From contig NC_091100.1 in NCBI RefSeq assembly GCF_024713975.1, forward strand, positions 19,105,501-19,169,500: 64,000 bases of DNA. Direction: 5' to 3'. Below are positions 11,541-23,300 of this stretch, in pieces. The notes beneath the pieces are model-generated. The model made no database searches and had not been told where the DNA came from. It saw nothing but the letters and a program-made list of their open reading frames with translations. Positions within the stretch are counted from its first letter, which is position 1; the number at the start of each line of letters is the position of its first letter. Position numbers and translations under genes: made by a program. Source of the stretch: Paralichthys olivaceus (taxonomy: Eukaryota > Chordata > Actinopteri > Pleuronectiformes > Paralichthyidae).

Positions 11541-12118
11541 CATTAAAGTTGTCCCAACATTATTTGTCTTTATGTTACAAAATAATTTAATAATTCTGAT
11601 CAGTGTCTCTTCTTATCTGTGTCTATACATTTAATGCATTTTCCCAGACGCCATGATAACCTTGTTAGATAGAAAGACAATGTGGTTACGAAGTATGTAA
11701 CTGATTTCGTGATTATTTCATTGAACAAACATAGATGCATCCCTCCTCTGTCTTAATCGCCATCGCTGCTGCTCTTGTACTGATCTGCTGAATGCAGCTC
11801 TGTGGGATTCGTGACGCATGACCTGTGAGCTCCATAAATCAATCAGTAAGAAAAGCTTTTTATTGATAAAGGCCCGCTTTTCCTCTGAGCTCCACTTTGA
11901 AGTCGGACTGATTCACGCGTAGAAAGCTGCTGAAAGTTAAAACAAATTGGTTCAGTCGATTATTCACTCATGTTTATTGATCTGCTCATTTCTTTTTCCG
12001 CTCCTAATCTGTCCAACCTCACTGATGTTGGGGTCTGAAGCCACACAAGCAGATTCAGCTTCATTACACTCTTTTTGTTTGATGCACTGTTGCATATCAT
12101 TGTTTTTTATACATCCAG

Positions 12119-12515
12119 AGAGATTTCAAACCTAAACTTCAGCCTATAACATAATAAAGAAAAAAACTTTATACGTCACTAATTAATAAACTATTCTGGA
12201 CGTGTTTGAGTTTTACTACAGGGCGTGCTGGGAAATGAATGACTCCAGCTACAGCTGCTCATGTTTTTTCAGTGAAAATGTTCATTGCGATGATTCAAAG
12301 ATATAACTTAGTAAGTTAGAGGTTAAGATCCAGCTCATAAATATAGAGCTTAGCCGACAATGTAGGATCCACTGGTTCAAATGAGATAAACCTGTTGAAT
12401 ATATTTTTAGACCTTCAGTTGAGATTTTGAAGCTAAAAATCAGCCTATAACATAATGAAGGATATTTAGTCATTTAATTAAAAAACATCTGGACATGTTC
12501 GAGCTTTGACAACCT
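12119..12515. repeat. Degenerate direct duplication upstream of npb (two arms about 300 bp apart)
   Basis: The arm at 12119-12215 and the arm at 12419-12515 share the core AGCCTATAACATAAT (12141 and 12442). Similar flanks follow on both sides: GAGATTT before, and AATTAA...CTGGAC(A/G)TGTT(T/C)GAG after. Both are in the same orientation. Confidence 0.6.
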
Positions 12516-12624
12516 ACCTCAGTGTCTACCCTGCTCCACTGCAGATAATCAGTTTCACTTATACCTCTACAAGCCTCAGAGAAGGACTGACATCCCCATA
12601 CCTCTCCAACCCCCTCATACTCTA

Positions 12625-12626
<2 letters not shown>

Positions 12627-12672
<46 letters not shown>
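12627..12672. repeat. (CA)n microsatellite in the npb upstream region
   Basis: About 23 uninterrupted CA dinucleotides lie some 140 bp upstream of the npb TATA box. Confidence 0.95.
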
Positions 12673-12674
<2 letters not shown>

Positions 12675-12811
12675 CTCCCATGTCGCCACCAAGCCATGAA
12701 AAGCGATCGATTGTGATTGGTCTTTTCCCTCCTCCTGAACACAGACGTCTCATCATCCACCCACCTCAATTTTGATTTGATGAACGTCTCGGTCACGATA
12801 ACGTCTCAGCC

Positions 12812-12818
12812 TATATAA
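12812..12818 (+). promoter_or_regulatory. npb: npb TATA box
   Basis: TATATAA lies 123 bp before the npb start codon. A 5'UTR of about 95-100 nt would follow if transcription begins about 30 bp downstream. Confidence 0.65.
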
Positions 12819-12940
12819 GCACCACAAAGTTTCCCAAACAGCCAACAAAACATAAAGTCGGCCGCTGAACAAGAGCAGAAAGAAGAACAAAGCCGTTCCT
12901 CACTTTGCGTAAAGGGAAGGAAAAAGGTGCCAATACAGAC

Positions 12941-13882
12941 ATGGAGAGGTCCGTCAGGTTTGCCGTGGTGTGCGTCGGAGTGTCCCTGCTCATCTCCTGC
13001 CGTCCAGTTGAAGCCTGGTACAAACAGTCGACCGGGCCCAGTTACTACTCGGTGGGTCGCGCCTCTGGTTTGCTGTCCGGCATCAGGAGGTCACCGTACG
13101 TCCGTAGGGCCGAGACCGAGGAGACGCTGATGGAGAGCGGGGAGACGACGGGTAACAACGTGATGCCAGAGACCAACAGGCAGATCTCCATCCTCAAAAG
13201 CATGGTGAGTTCAGTCATAATGATGCGCACTCTATTCCTCATTGCTTTACACTGAGGATGGGACGAAGAGGTGGTGCGTAAAATGCGCTTTCCGCTCAGC
13301 ACCACAGGAGCTACAGTTATTGTGATGCTTAAATATTTTAGCTTGGTAATATTTTAACTAAATAAGCGTTAAATATTGATATGTTTTTACTTTTGTTTCT
13401 TACAGTTGAGGTCTAAACGTTAAATACCGGTTTAAAACCCGTGCGTAAAGGCGCACACCAGTGAGCGCTGTTGCTCAAAGCGCAGCCAGGAAAACACCAG
13501 CAGACGAAAATACAGAGCTTTTATGAAGAGAACATTCCGCGCCATGTTATTAGCTGTTGTTAAATAATCCTAATAATTCATCTATATTCTAAATGAAATG
13601 AAGAGGTGGTGAAGTTAGTGCACAGACTTCTCCCTGCAGTTGATTAAATGATGGTGGAGAAAAGTATGATCAAAACCAGGAAGATTCTTTCTTTGAGTGA
13701 ATTTTATTACGTAAACTTACTTTTTCCTCATCCCTTCCTCTCACATCCTTCAGGCCATCTGCGTAAAGGACATCTCTCCAAACCTGAAGAGCTGCGAGCT
13801 GCTGCGGGACGGGACCGGCACCTTCCAGTGCAAGGCGGACGTCTTCCTCACCCTGGACTCCCTGGACTGCCTGTCCGCGTGA
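12941..13882 (+). CDS. npb: npb, neuropeptide B precursor
   Basis: Two coding exons, 12941-13204 and 13754-13882, give 130 residues (human precursor 125). Residues 1-25 form a signal peptide ending in PVEA. The mature peptide begins WYKQS and contains the family core [13 protein letters not shown] dibasic Arg-Arg follows the Ile in GI, giving the short form, and a second Arg-Arg follows SPYV, giving the 29-residue form; both sites match mammalian NPB. The C-terminal part keeps four spaced cysteines (ICV, SCE, QCK, DCL) as in mammalian NPB, which separates it from neuropeptide W. NPB activates NPBWR receptors and acts in feeding, pain and endocrine control. Splice signals are clean (ATG then GTGAGT; CTTCAG then GCC). 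In human NPB also adjoins PCYT2; here gnav1 lies between them. Confidence 0.93.
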
Positions 13883-14423
13883 GTCCCCGCGTGAATCCGG
13901 GGACTCGGCAGAGGGAGGGAGACATGTAATCCTCGTCCTCCACCTTCCCGGGAGGGCTGAAAAAGAAAAAAAATGCAGGAAGGGAGGGAAAGGCATGAGG
14001 GATGAAGGAGTGTGTTGGGGTTGATGGCGTTGAGGAAAACCTGATCATTATCAATGATGGACCGCTGCTGACTCTGAATGTTCTCTCATTTAAAAACACA
14101 AACATTGTTCTTTTTTTCTGCTTTGATTACATGAGTATAGAAAGAGATGTTAATTGAAACCACTTTGTTTTCACATGACTTCCTCTCTTTACTGTCTAAC
14201 CCCTGACATGTACCCACTCTTGCCTAAATGTATTAAATGTCCAGACATTTGACTGCAGAGCAGATTTCTTGGAAAGTACTTTTATTTATTTTATCTATTA
14301 AAACAAACACTGGTAACTTGTGTGGCTTAAATTTGTCTCTAAATATTTCAAAGAACAAGTAAAATAAGTGATGTGTGCAGTGCTACCTCGATTTGTTAAT
14401 CACCTGCAGTGTTGACCTTCAAA

Positions 14424-14567
14424 AATAAAAAAGAACAAACTGTAATCTTGTCGATTAGATTAAAGTAGTAGTGATACAGAATGAAACGTAAAGACAGAAA
14501 ATGACAGAAAAACTAGAAGGAAAAATGCACATGTAGATATTTTATATATGTATGAAGCATTTTTATT
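14424..14567. other. Convergent polyadenylation signals of npb (+) and gnav1 (-)
   Basis: AATAAA on the plus strand at about 14424-14429 fits npb. TTTATT at 14562-14567 (AATAAA on the minus strand) fits gnav1. The two transcripts would end about 130 bp apart, tail to tail. The stretch 13883-15476 otherwise contains only the two putative 3'UTRs. Confidence 0.45.
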
Positions 14568-15476
14568 TACACACCAGAAGAAAAGCACTTCATCATAAGG
14601 CACTTGGGGGTGTTTTTTTAAACTCTTTCTCTCACTTTCAGAGTCCATATCACAGCGTAGCAGTCATTAGCACATCTTGTTTGTTACTGGAGTCAGAGAG
14701 GAGCTGCCGCGATCGCTCAGTCAGTCGCTCAGGGGAGCCTTCACCGAGTTAATGTCACACAAATCACAAAGAGGAGGCAGCATCCTGCTTGACAAACCAG
14801 GGTTTGTGTGTGTGTGTGTGTTTCAGATATTACAACAATAATCATCAAGTAGGTAAATGAAACAAGTCACCAGGCTTCAGGGATGATTCCTCATGTTATT
14901 TTCCAAATTTACCAATATTAAAGCGTCCCGGAATCGTCTCTGAATGGCAAGAGTCGGGGGAACGCGCGAAGGCACAGATGATAATGACCTTGTGTGCTGT
15001 GATTTTAACTGCGGAAGAGTAAACGCAAACTAGGGTGCTTTTGCTGCGTCACGGCCTCATTAGGAGAAGGGTGTGTGACGCACGGGATGCACACAGCGGA
15101 GACACAGTGATTAATGAGTGGAAAACACACCATGGTATGCACGAGTGAGCCCAGCACCAGGGAAGTAACGGACAAACAGTAAATCCTCCTCACGCCCTGT
15201 GTCCTGCCTGCCCACTCACACTCACACAAAACACGTCGAAACGGGAGGATTGGGCCAGTGGTCGTCTTCTGTCCTTAATGTGTTTCCAGACGTTTTTTAA
15301 CGCTACATGAAATGAAGCATCACAAGCTCCCAGACTGCTCCTCAAGAGAGAAAACTAATGCTTCGTTGAGAGGATCCTCATGTTCTCTTCAATCCCTTTT
15401 CTTTGCTACGTTCGCCTTTTAAAATGAAACATTCAAACACAAACAGGGCCGTCTGTCCGGTGACATCCACTGGCAG

Positions 15477-18400
15477 TCACAGAAGTGACACTGCCTCCAG
15501 GTTCTCTTTGATAATCGTGTCCATGACCACCTGAAAGACGACCTGGATGTTGGATGTGTCCGTCGCCGTGGTGAAGTGGTGGTAGATGAGCTTGCTGGCC
15601 GTGGCGTTGAGCGAAACAAAGGTGGCGGCGATGAAGCGGGCGGCCGAATCCACGTCGCAGTCTGCTCCTGCAAGAGAGAAGACAGAGGAATCAGACTCTA
15701 CAGTGATAATCTTCCTCCTCGGCACAGACAACTGAAGGAGTGTCAGTTAAATGTGGAATAGACGAGTAAATCACAAGCATGTGGAGGATTATGTGAAGAA
15801 AGTCAGATGACTTGAAATAACAGAGATTATGATTTGGTGTTAAATGGATAACAAAACTGGTTTGATCTTAAGAACGTTTATTACAGTACAAGAGATGTAA
15901 CTATGTGTTATATTAAGTTCTAACATCTGAATAACAACAGATGTGATGGAGAGTTCATGAAAACAAATGCCAATAAGGTTATGTTGTCACCCCTGATCGT
16001 TTGTGTGTTTGTTTGTTTGTGAACGGGATTAAACAAAAAAAAACAACTTGACAAATTTCCACGAAACTTGGAAGGATGGAACACGGACCAAGAAAGACCC
16101 CATTCAACCCAAGATGAAGGGGCGGGTCCAGGAATTGCTTGTGTTAATGAAAACATGTTTAGGAGACTGTTATTTGACTGTGTGCAATTTGGTGCAGATT
16201 CAAATAAAAATCCACATCTAGGGAATTTGAATGTGGTTTCATTAGGGGACTGTCGGGCCTTGGTGGATGTATGAGTCTACTGAGTGTCACTAAAGATATT
16301 CAGATCTGTATTATTCACACAAATGTCAACACATTAATGTTGATTACAATTTAAAGTCCTGCATTAAAAATCCTAGAAATACATGAGTAAATGTTATGGA
16401 TTAGTATTTGTTCTGCAGTAAAATGGATCCCGTGGCTGATGTATTATTATAGGTGACATTATTACAATGTTTAGTTACTTGCTGGAGGTGGAGCTCGTTA
16501 TTGCTGCTTTATGTAACGTTTGATAGTTTAGTCCACTGGTTTCCAGTCAAAGCATCAAACCTTCCAAAGGCTCATTAAATTTATCGGAGGGGTTTTAAGA
16601 AGTTTAAGGTAAATATAAAAGAAGGAAAGAAGAGAAACAGAGACAAAGTCCAACTCACTTGGATTTGTCAGAAATGTGTTTTTATATTGTAATTTGAACA
16701 GTTATTCTAAATTAAAAGTGGACATCAACTAGACTGACAGTCAACAAAACTGGAAACCAGTGGATTCAAAGTATTTTGTAGTTATAATTAAATACTGGAT
16801 CTCAACAATCTCTGAGCTCATTGTCTATCGTCTGAAGACAAATTAGTCTTTGGGGCAACGGACAATATTTGCGATTGTAGTGAGTGGATATCTGGGACAA
16901 GACTCTGTCTTCCATTCACCAAACTGTTATTTCCGACTAGTTTCTTTTATTAAACGAGTCGAGTCGAGTCACCACACAAAACACCAACGATGATTAAAGA
17001 AAATGACATTTAGGTTCATCTCTCATTAAAAAGCTGATAGCTGATGCACTTCAGTCAATGTGTTCCACCTCTTTTTCTCACCACACAGACTGTTTACCTG
17101 CAGGCAACAAGCTGCTCAAACGTGGTCAAACTAGAACCAAAACCAGGAGGCTTCCAGTCCCAAACTCTTGTTCCACACTAACAGATTCTGTATAGATAGT
17201 ATAGTATAGTATAGTATAGTACATTATAGTATAGTATATTTACATGCAGAATCTGTTCAAACAGATTCATGGTTCAATGTTTGAAATGTAGTGAAGTGGC
17301 CAAAATTTTCACTTAAGTATATGACTTGCATAATTGCACAGTTACATTCCAGTAGAGAGTAGTCAAAGTCAGAGTAGTCAAAATAGAAATCTGCCACTCA
17401 AAGTGAGAATAAAACGGAAACCTGAGCTAAAGTAGTAACGGACAGAAGACAAGTACTGACAGTTCAAAGATCATCTTGTATCATCTTCATATATTTAACA
17501 TTATTATAAAACATCCAGTTCATGGTAAATTCAGATGAACACATTTCCCAGGTTGGCATTGGTGAAGGGGCACATGAGCTCCTCTGATGGGGCTGTGAGG
17601 TCACATCAGACAGAAAAGGTTGGGAGCTGCTGTATTAGACCAGTCATCATATCTGAGGTCAGTATGAAATGGACTCTCGCTCTGCTGGCTGACCCCAATC
17701 CAAAAGTTTTAGCATTTATATTGACATTTGCATGAGAGCACAGAGGATGCAGCCCCTGATGAGTCCACTGAGACGTGGGGAGCAAAGTGCTGAGACGAGC
17801 GGATACAAAAAACCCCTCAAACAATAACAGTGTGTCAGTGTGTGAGTCCGCCCCAGTGGGATATTAATGATCAGTCTGTCTTTCAGACATTTTGTATTGT
17901 TTCTGTCTGAAGTCATTTTTTCAAATTCAATAATGCAACATATTTCGCTTGATGACATCCCTGGATGATATAAACATTCACAGACATTTTGCACAGAAGT
18001 TTCAGGATAAATGAGGTGAAATCTCCGTTTTCCATGATCCATTTAGTTTTTCTGCTTCAAAACATTTTGGAATGTAGTACTCATGATGCTCAGTCGTTCC
18101 TCATATATAAGGAAAGATGGTCTGTTGGTGTTTGGTAAATTATGCACAGACCAATTACCAATACACACAGTTAAGTTTTGAATCTTTAGTGAAGCAGAGT
18201 ATGACAGAAAGTGTCAAATCTTTGGGTAGTCACATTCAGGTTCACTTCTTTCAGCTGGATAAACAGACAGGGTTAAAGGTTTCTGAGAAAAGGAAAGGTT
18301 TGAGATTGAAGATGAAGGAGGTTTTCACACCTGAAAGTCTGAACCAAGGTTCATGTCTGTTACATTGTTTATATTTGATCCAGTAAGATTTAGTTTCACA

Positions 18401-20284
18401 TTGTAATTTAAGGAGGTATGATTTATATTGAACACGTGTCTCGACTTCATCACCTACGTGGGCTGCGTCTACCTTTACCAGACATTGATTGGTTTGTAGA
18501 CGAGCAGTTCGGTGGGTAGTAGTCTTTCTGTTTGAATGGAGAAAACAAATGAAACGCTTCATTTGTTTAATTCCATTTCTGCTGTAATATCATGGTACCA
18601 CTACCAGCATGACAAACTACAGGCACAGTACTCCACACTAGTTATTCCATGTTGCTCAAACATTATATCAGAGACGACTTCAAGCGATCCTGTGAGCTAC
18701 TTCCGCTTCCTTTACTTCTTCTATTGTTTAAAGCTGTCAACTTCCTGCGATTAGTCTGAAAGTCTGAATTATCCCCAAAAAGTGTTTTCACGGTTCAGTT
18801 TGATCCAGACTGAGACCACCTCTTTTGGTCGGACTAAATTTTGGTCCGTTAATCCAGATCAAGGTCTGAGGACACTTTCACACCTGTTATTTTAATTCTG
18901 ACATAAACTGAAAAGTCAGAACAAGGCAGGTGTGTAACTTACGCTCCCTTTTGGTCCTCCGACCTGGTTGATCATAAAGAACTTGAATCAGCAGAAAACT
19001 AAATTATTTGTTGACAACACTCACTGCCAGGCCACTTAATCAGAGATCCCTGTACAATTATTAGATACTATACAATCGATCAATTAACCCATTAGCTTTA
19101 TAGAAAAGGCCATGCAAACTCCACGTCTTTGATCGGCAGAATCAAATCGTCTTGCATTGACACAGCAGTGCAAACCATGTACTGCTGTTTAATTCAGTTC
19201 AATATAACAGATCGGCCACATATTCTACATTTAGAAAGACTCATCTACAGTTTAAATCATCATTGTGTGATATGTCCCTAACAACAACTGGCAGTAGTCA
19301 CAAATTAGTGCAGTAGAACATACAAGGGATATTCTCCATCTTGTCCTATGTTCTAAAATGGAAAGTGTTTAGTTTAAAAAGGCATAGAGGTAATGATGTC
19401 TAATCTATTGCGCATGGCTTTCATAGGACTGTCATACAAGCCAGTAGCCAGTCAGATTTACCTTAAGCCTCAGCGTACCCTCAAGTTCAGCCTGTATCGT
19501 TGTTTACAAGGCCAAAACACAAATGTGCTCAGTGTGAATTCAGTTTGAAAGACTTTACCCCCATTCAATCAGTCTCAAATCTCTTACTCTTCCTATGCTT
19601 AATGATCCGCTGGTGGTCACGAACACCTGCTCTGCACTAACATCTACTGGTAGTTGATCATTTAAATTGTGCAGAAGACTTTTAAACGTGCAAGGGATAT
19701 TCAACATCTAGTCCTATATTCTAAAATAACACCTGAGAGAAGTGTAAAACTATACTAATGTCTGTGGTGGTGTTAAATTAAACTGCATCATATTCAAATT
19801 CTCGATATAATGCAGCCAATATAAACACTGCAAATGACAACATCAATAATAAACAAAGACTTCAATCGGTGCCTCTGAAAGTGGTCAAATTGACATTATT
19901 AGTTTTGTAAAAGTTGAATTCATGGCATAGCAACTGTACTGTATTTGAAGTGGGAACTGTTTGTACTTTATATGTAAAAATGTATGTTCATGTGCAGTGA
20001 TATTTAATTTTTTTTATGTGAAACCACATTTATCTGGATTTTTATTTAAATCTGCACCAAATCTCACACAGTCAAAAATATCAGCCCCCTAAACATCCTT
20101 GAATTATTCTCTGAGAAATCAAGATATCTCACAATGTTAAAGAAAGAGAAAAAAGACAAAAAAACATAAGTAACTGATGAGTCCTACCTTTAAACTGTGT
20201 CAGGTATAACCGTAGATGTCGTTCAGAGTGTAAAATCTTGTCTTGAAAAAGGTCTATCTTGTTCATGAATAATATCTGAAATAG

Positions 20285-20345
<61 letters not shown>

Positions 20346-23300
20346 TTTAAAATAGACTCATCTGTAGCACTGCAATAACTTCAAAGTATTAAATCAATCA
20401 ATCAGTTCTCAACGTCACATTTATTCTCACTTTACACACATTTGTGTAAAATGTGAGAATCAATAGCTGTGTTGAGACCATCACGGGGTGATAATGGCAG
20501 ATCAATGACCTCAATCAACACGCTGGTGAGCAAATCACTCATCAGTCAGTCAATCACTCGTGAGCTGTAGTCTCCAGAGAAGGCCTTTCCGCTGTTATTG
20601 TTTCCCTGCCTCCAAACTCCACTTCCCCTCGGCGGCCGACACATTTCACCAGTGCTTTTGGCTTTGTAGTCGGCCAAATTAAATATAATCAAATTTTTGG
20701 CATTTTTGATCTTGCACACGCACTCGCAGCCCCTGGTAATAATGAGCGAGGGCAGATTTTCAATGAGCAGGATACACAGCAACGGTTTAGCGTGTAATCA
20801 TCACTCAGCAGTTACAGTTAAGACATAATTGAGGTGGAGGTTACAAATTTCCCTCCCACGTAAAAAAAGGTATCATTAAACACTTTTACTTAATGAGCCA
20901 GTTAGTGATGTTAACGTGCAGGCCCACACAAACACATCACAACATTTAATTGCCCGTTTGTCTCTAATGAAGCTTTGAATAATTTTTTATGCTTAAAAAA
21001 AGAAAAGAGATTCTTTGATGCAACGCTTAAACTTGGACCAAAACTACCAGCTGTTACTTCTTCATCCTACATTGAAACAGAAAAATTGGGGTTTCTTGCA
21101 AAAGTAAAGAACAGTGATCACAGTGATGTGCCTGTGTAAAGTGCAGGAAAGGCTGCGGAGTTGACAGAGACCGACACGACATATAAGTCGGCTTTAAATG
21201 CAAGTTAAGTGAAATGAATTGAATTAGCTTGTTACACGCTTGATTTAATGTGACCGGAACAGGGGATTGAAAAACACAGAGAGGGGAAATGTCACCTTGT
21301 CAAAGCTCGCCCTAATTACAAATCACTGTTTAATTACAAGCGACAGAGGACTCAGACAAAGGGCTGAGGCTGCGATCTGTGTGTGTGTGTGTGTGTGTGT
21401 GCATGGAAACAGCATTAAGGTTATTTTTGTTTCTTGGTGTCATTGAGAACAAATGGAAGGGTTACAAAAAGATTTCGCTTGTGTCTCCTCCATTAGTTCC
21501 TTCCACCAACTGAACAGTCGGACTGAACCGTGAATCCCGCCCTCTTTGGCTGGACCCTGACTTTCAAAACAAAACTAATTGTAAATCCACATCTCGGGAT
21601 GAGAGGTAATTTATTTAAATAGCGATGGATTTTAAAATATTATTATTTAGTGGAGGCACGCTGCCTGACTGCTGCTAGAAGCTGACTTTTCCGTGACTCA
21701 CTGGATAACTTCTACCGTCTCTGCTTCAGTGATGCTCAGTAAGAGCCAGGCAGGGTGTGTGCAGGCAGGCAGGTCGGTTGGTGACAGACAGGTATACCAA
21801 CAAATCAGCTGATTGGTCCTGATAATTACAGTCCCACTAGGGCCACAGCAGCTTTTCCCTTTTTTTTCAGATGACTATTTATTGAAATCCTATCAAGGAA
21901 AAGCGAATTTGTTATACTACATTCTGACTTTGATTAACCGGGTGACTGAAGAATTTCTCACCATGGATGTGCTGCGGAAGAAGACATTGTTGCAGATGGA
22001 GGAGAAGAGCTTCATGCTCTCTTGCAGACGATTCTGCAGAGAAGACAATGACACCATCAGACAGACATCAGCAGACATTGGTGGAGACACATTTTTAAAA
22101 CTTGGTCTGTAAAGTAAGAGGGTTATCTGATTGGTTGAGACTCATCAAGCTGTCTCGAGTTAACTTTGACTGGAGAGCATGGACAATTGTTAGGCAGTGG
22201 CATAGTGCAGCTCGTACCATGGAGGGGTCCTCCACCAGGGTCATGTCGTAACCGCTGAGCGACACCACGAACAGCACCGCCCTGACGTCCTCGAAGCAGC
22301 TGATCCACTTCCTGCGCTCAGTTCGCTGGCCTCCAACATCGTACATCCTGCACACACAGGGCACGACATGAGACAGGGGGAGACATGTGGATAAGCAATG
22401 ACATGAAGAAAGGGGGAGAAGGGTGTCACAATGTAGAGAAATTATTTAAAAAATGAACTAAACATTTAAGCACAACAAGCATGTTGGTCATAAACACTTT
22501 CAGCCTGGCAGCCCCTCACTGGCCTTTTAAGTGAAACAGTCTTTCTACATTTCAGATAAAGGGCCCCTCCGTTCAGGGGCTGCATCCTTTGGAGGCTGCA
22601 TTTGAAGACTGATTGCTTCGACTGCACGACTACGTTGCCCCATTTCAGAGTCTCCTTCAAAAGCTTCCTTTTATCCCTGAGAAACAACCCTTTTTCAACA
22701 AGGTAATAGCGTCTGGAAACAACAAGACGTGCAACAGCTAACAGTGCACATGTTAAAACCTACAGCCCGGTCACTCAGATGTTTTCACTAGTTACATTTG
22801 ACTGTGATTGGAAGCTCTACTAAGGTTTTGTTACACAACTATACCTTTATTATTCCCGTAAGTGTAGCATATGATTTTTTGACACGTCATTACAAGAAAA
22901 TCACATCATAAAAGTATTTTTAGAGGATTGAGGCACAGACAGATATCGGCTCACACTTTTTTTCTATCTCCCCAATCCGTCCCAAATGGCAGTAAGATGG
23001 CCTTTGGAGGAAAAAATAATGGAGGAAGGAGCAGTAGTTATGATCATGGATTCTCACCTGCCAACCTGTTGGGGGCCTTTGGGGAAAACATCTCAGACGT
23101 GAATCCATCAATGTTCAGTGTGAGAGCTCAGGAGTGGGTGCAGGGATTTCCCTGTCTGTGCACATGTGAAGGGGAGCTTACAGGACGTCTCTGTTTTAAG
23201 ACCATGTCGGCACTACTCCTAACAGTTCCTAGGTGATGATTGATTATATCCACCTCTGAGAGAAAGACAACCTGTTAACCTTATTGGATACATAAATTAT

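Larger units (their letters stand above)
11560..12805. other. Intergenic stretch between sgsh and npb
   Basis: No coding exon is seen on either strand. The stretch holds a degenerate direct repeat (12119-12215 and 12419-12515) and a CA microsatellite just upstream of npb. The rest is AT-rich single-copy-looking sequence with no clear element. Confidence 0.6.
15668..20187 (-). other. gnav1: gnav1 intron 8 (4.5 kb)
   Basis: No coding sequence is recognised. The intron holds a dispersed repeat at 16025-16320, a TATAG pentanucleotide array at 17190-17240, and a second copy of the dispersed family (inverted) at 20010-20110. Confidence 0.7.

Noticed and set aside
20281-20342. Possible CRISPR-like or other direct repeat arrays
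   Set aside because: All regular arrays in the window are dinucleotide or pentanucleotide microsatellites without spacers.
22490-22700. GC-rich near-palindromic patch in gnav1 intron 5 as a structured RNA
   Set aside because: The inverted GGCTGCAT words look like a decayed dispersed repeat. Without conservation data no RNA gene can be supported.
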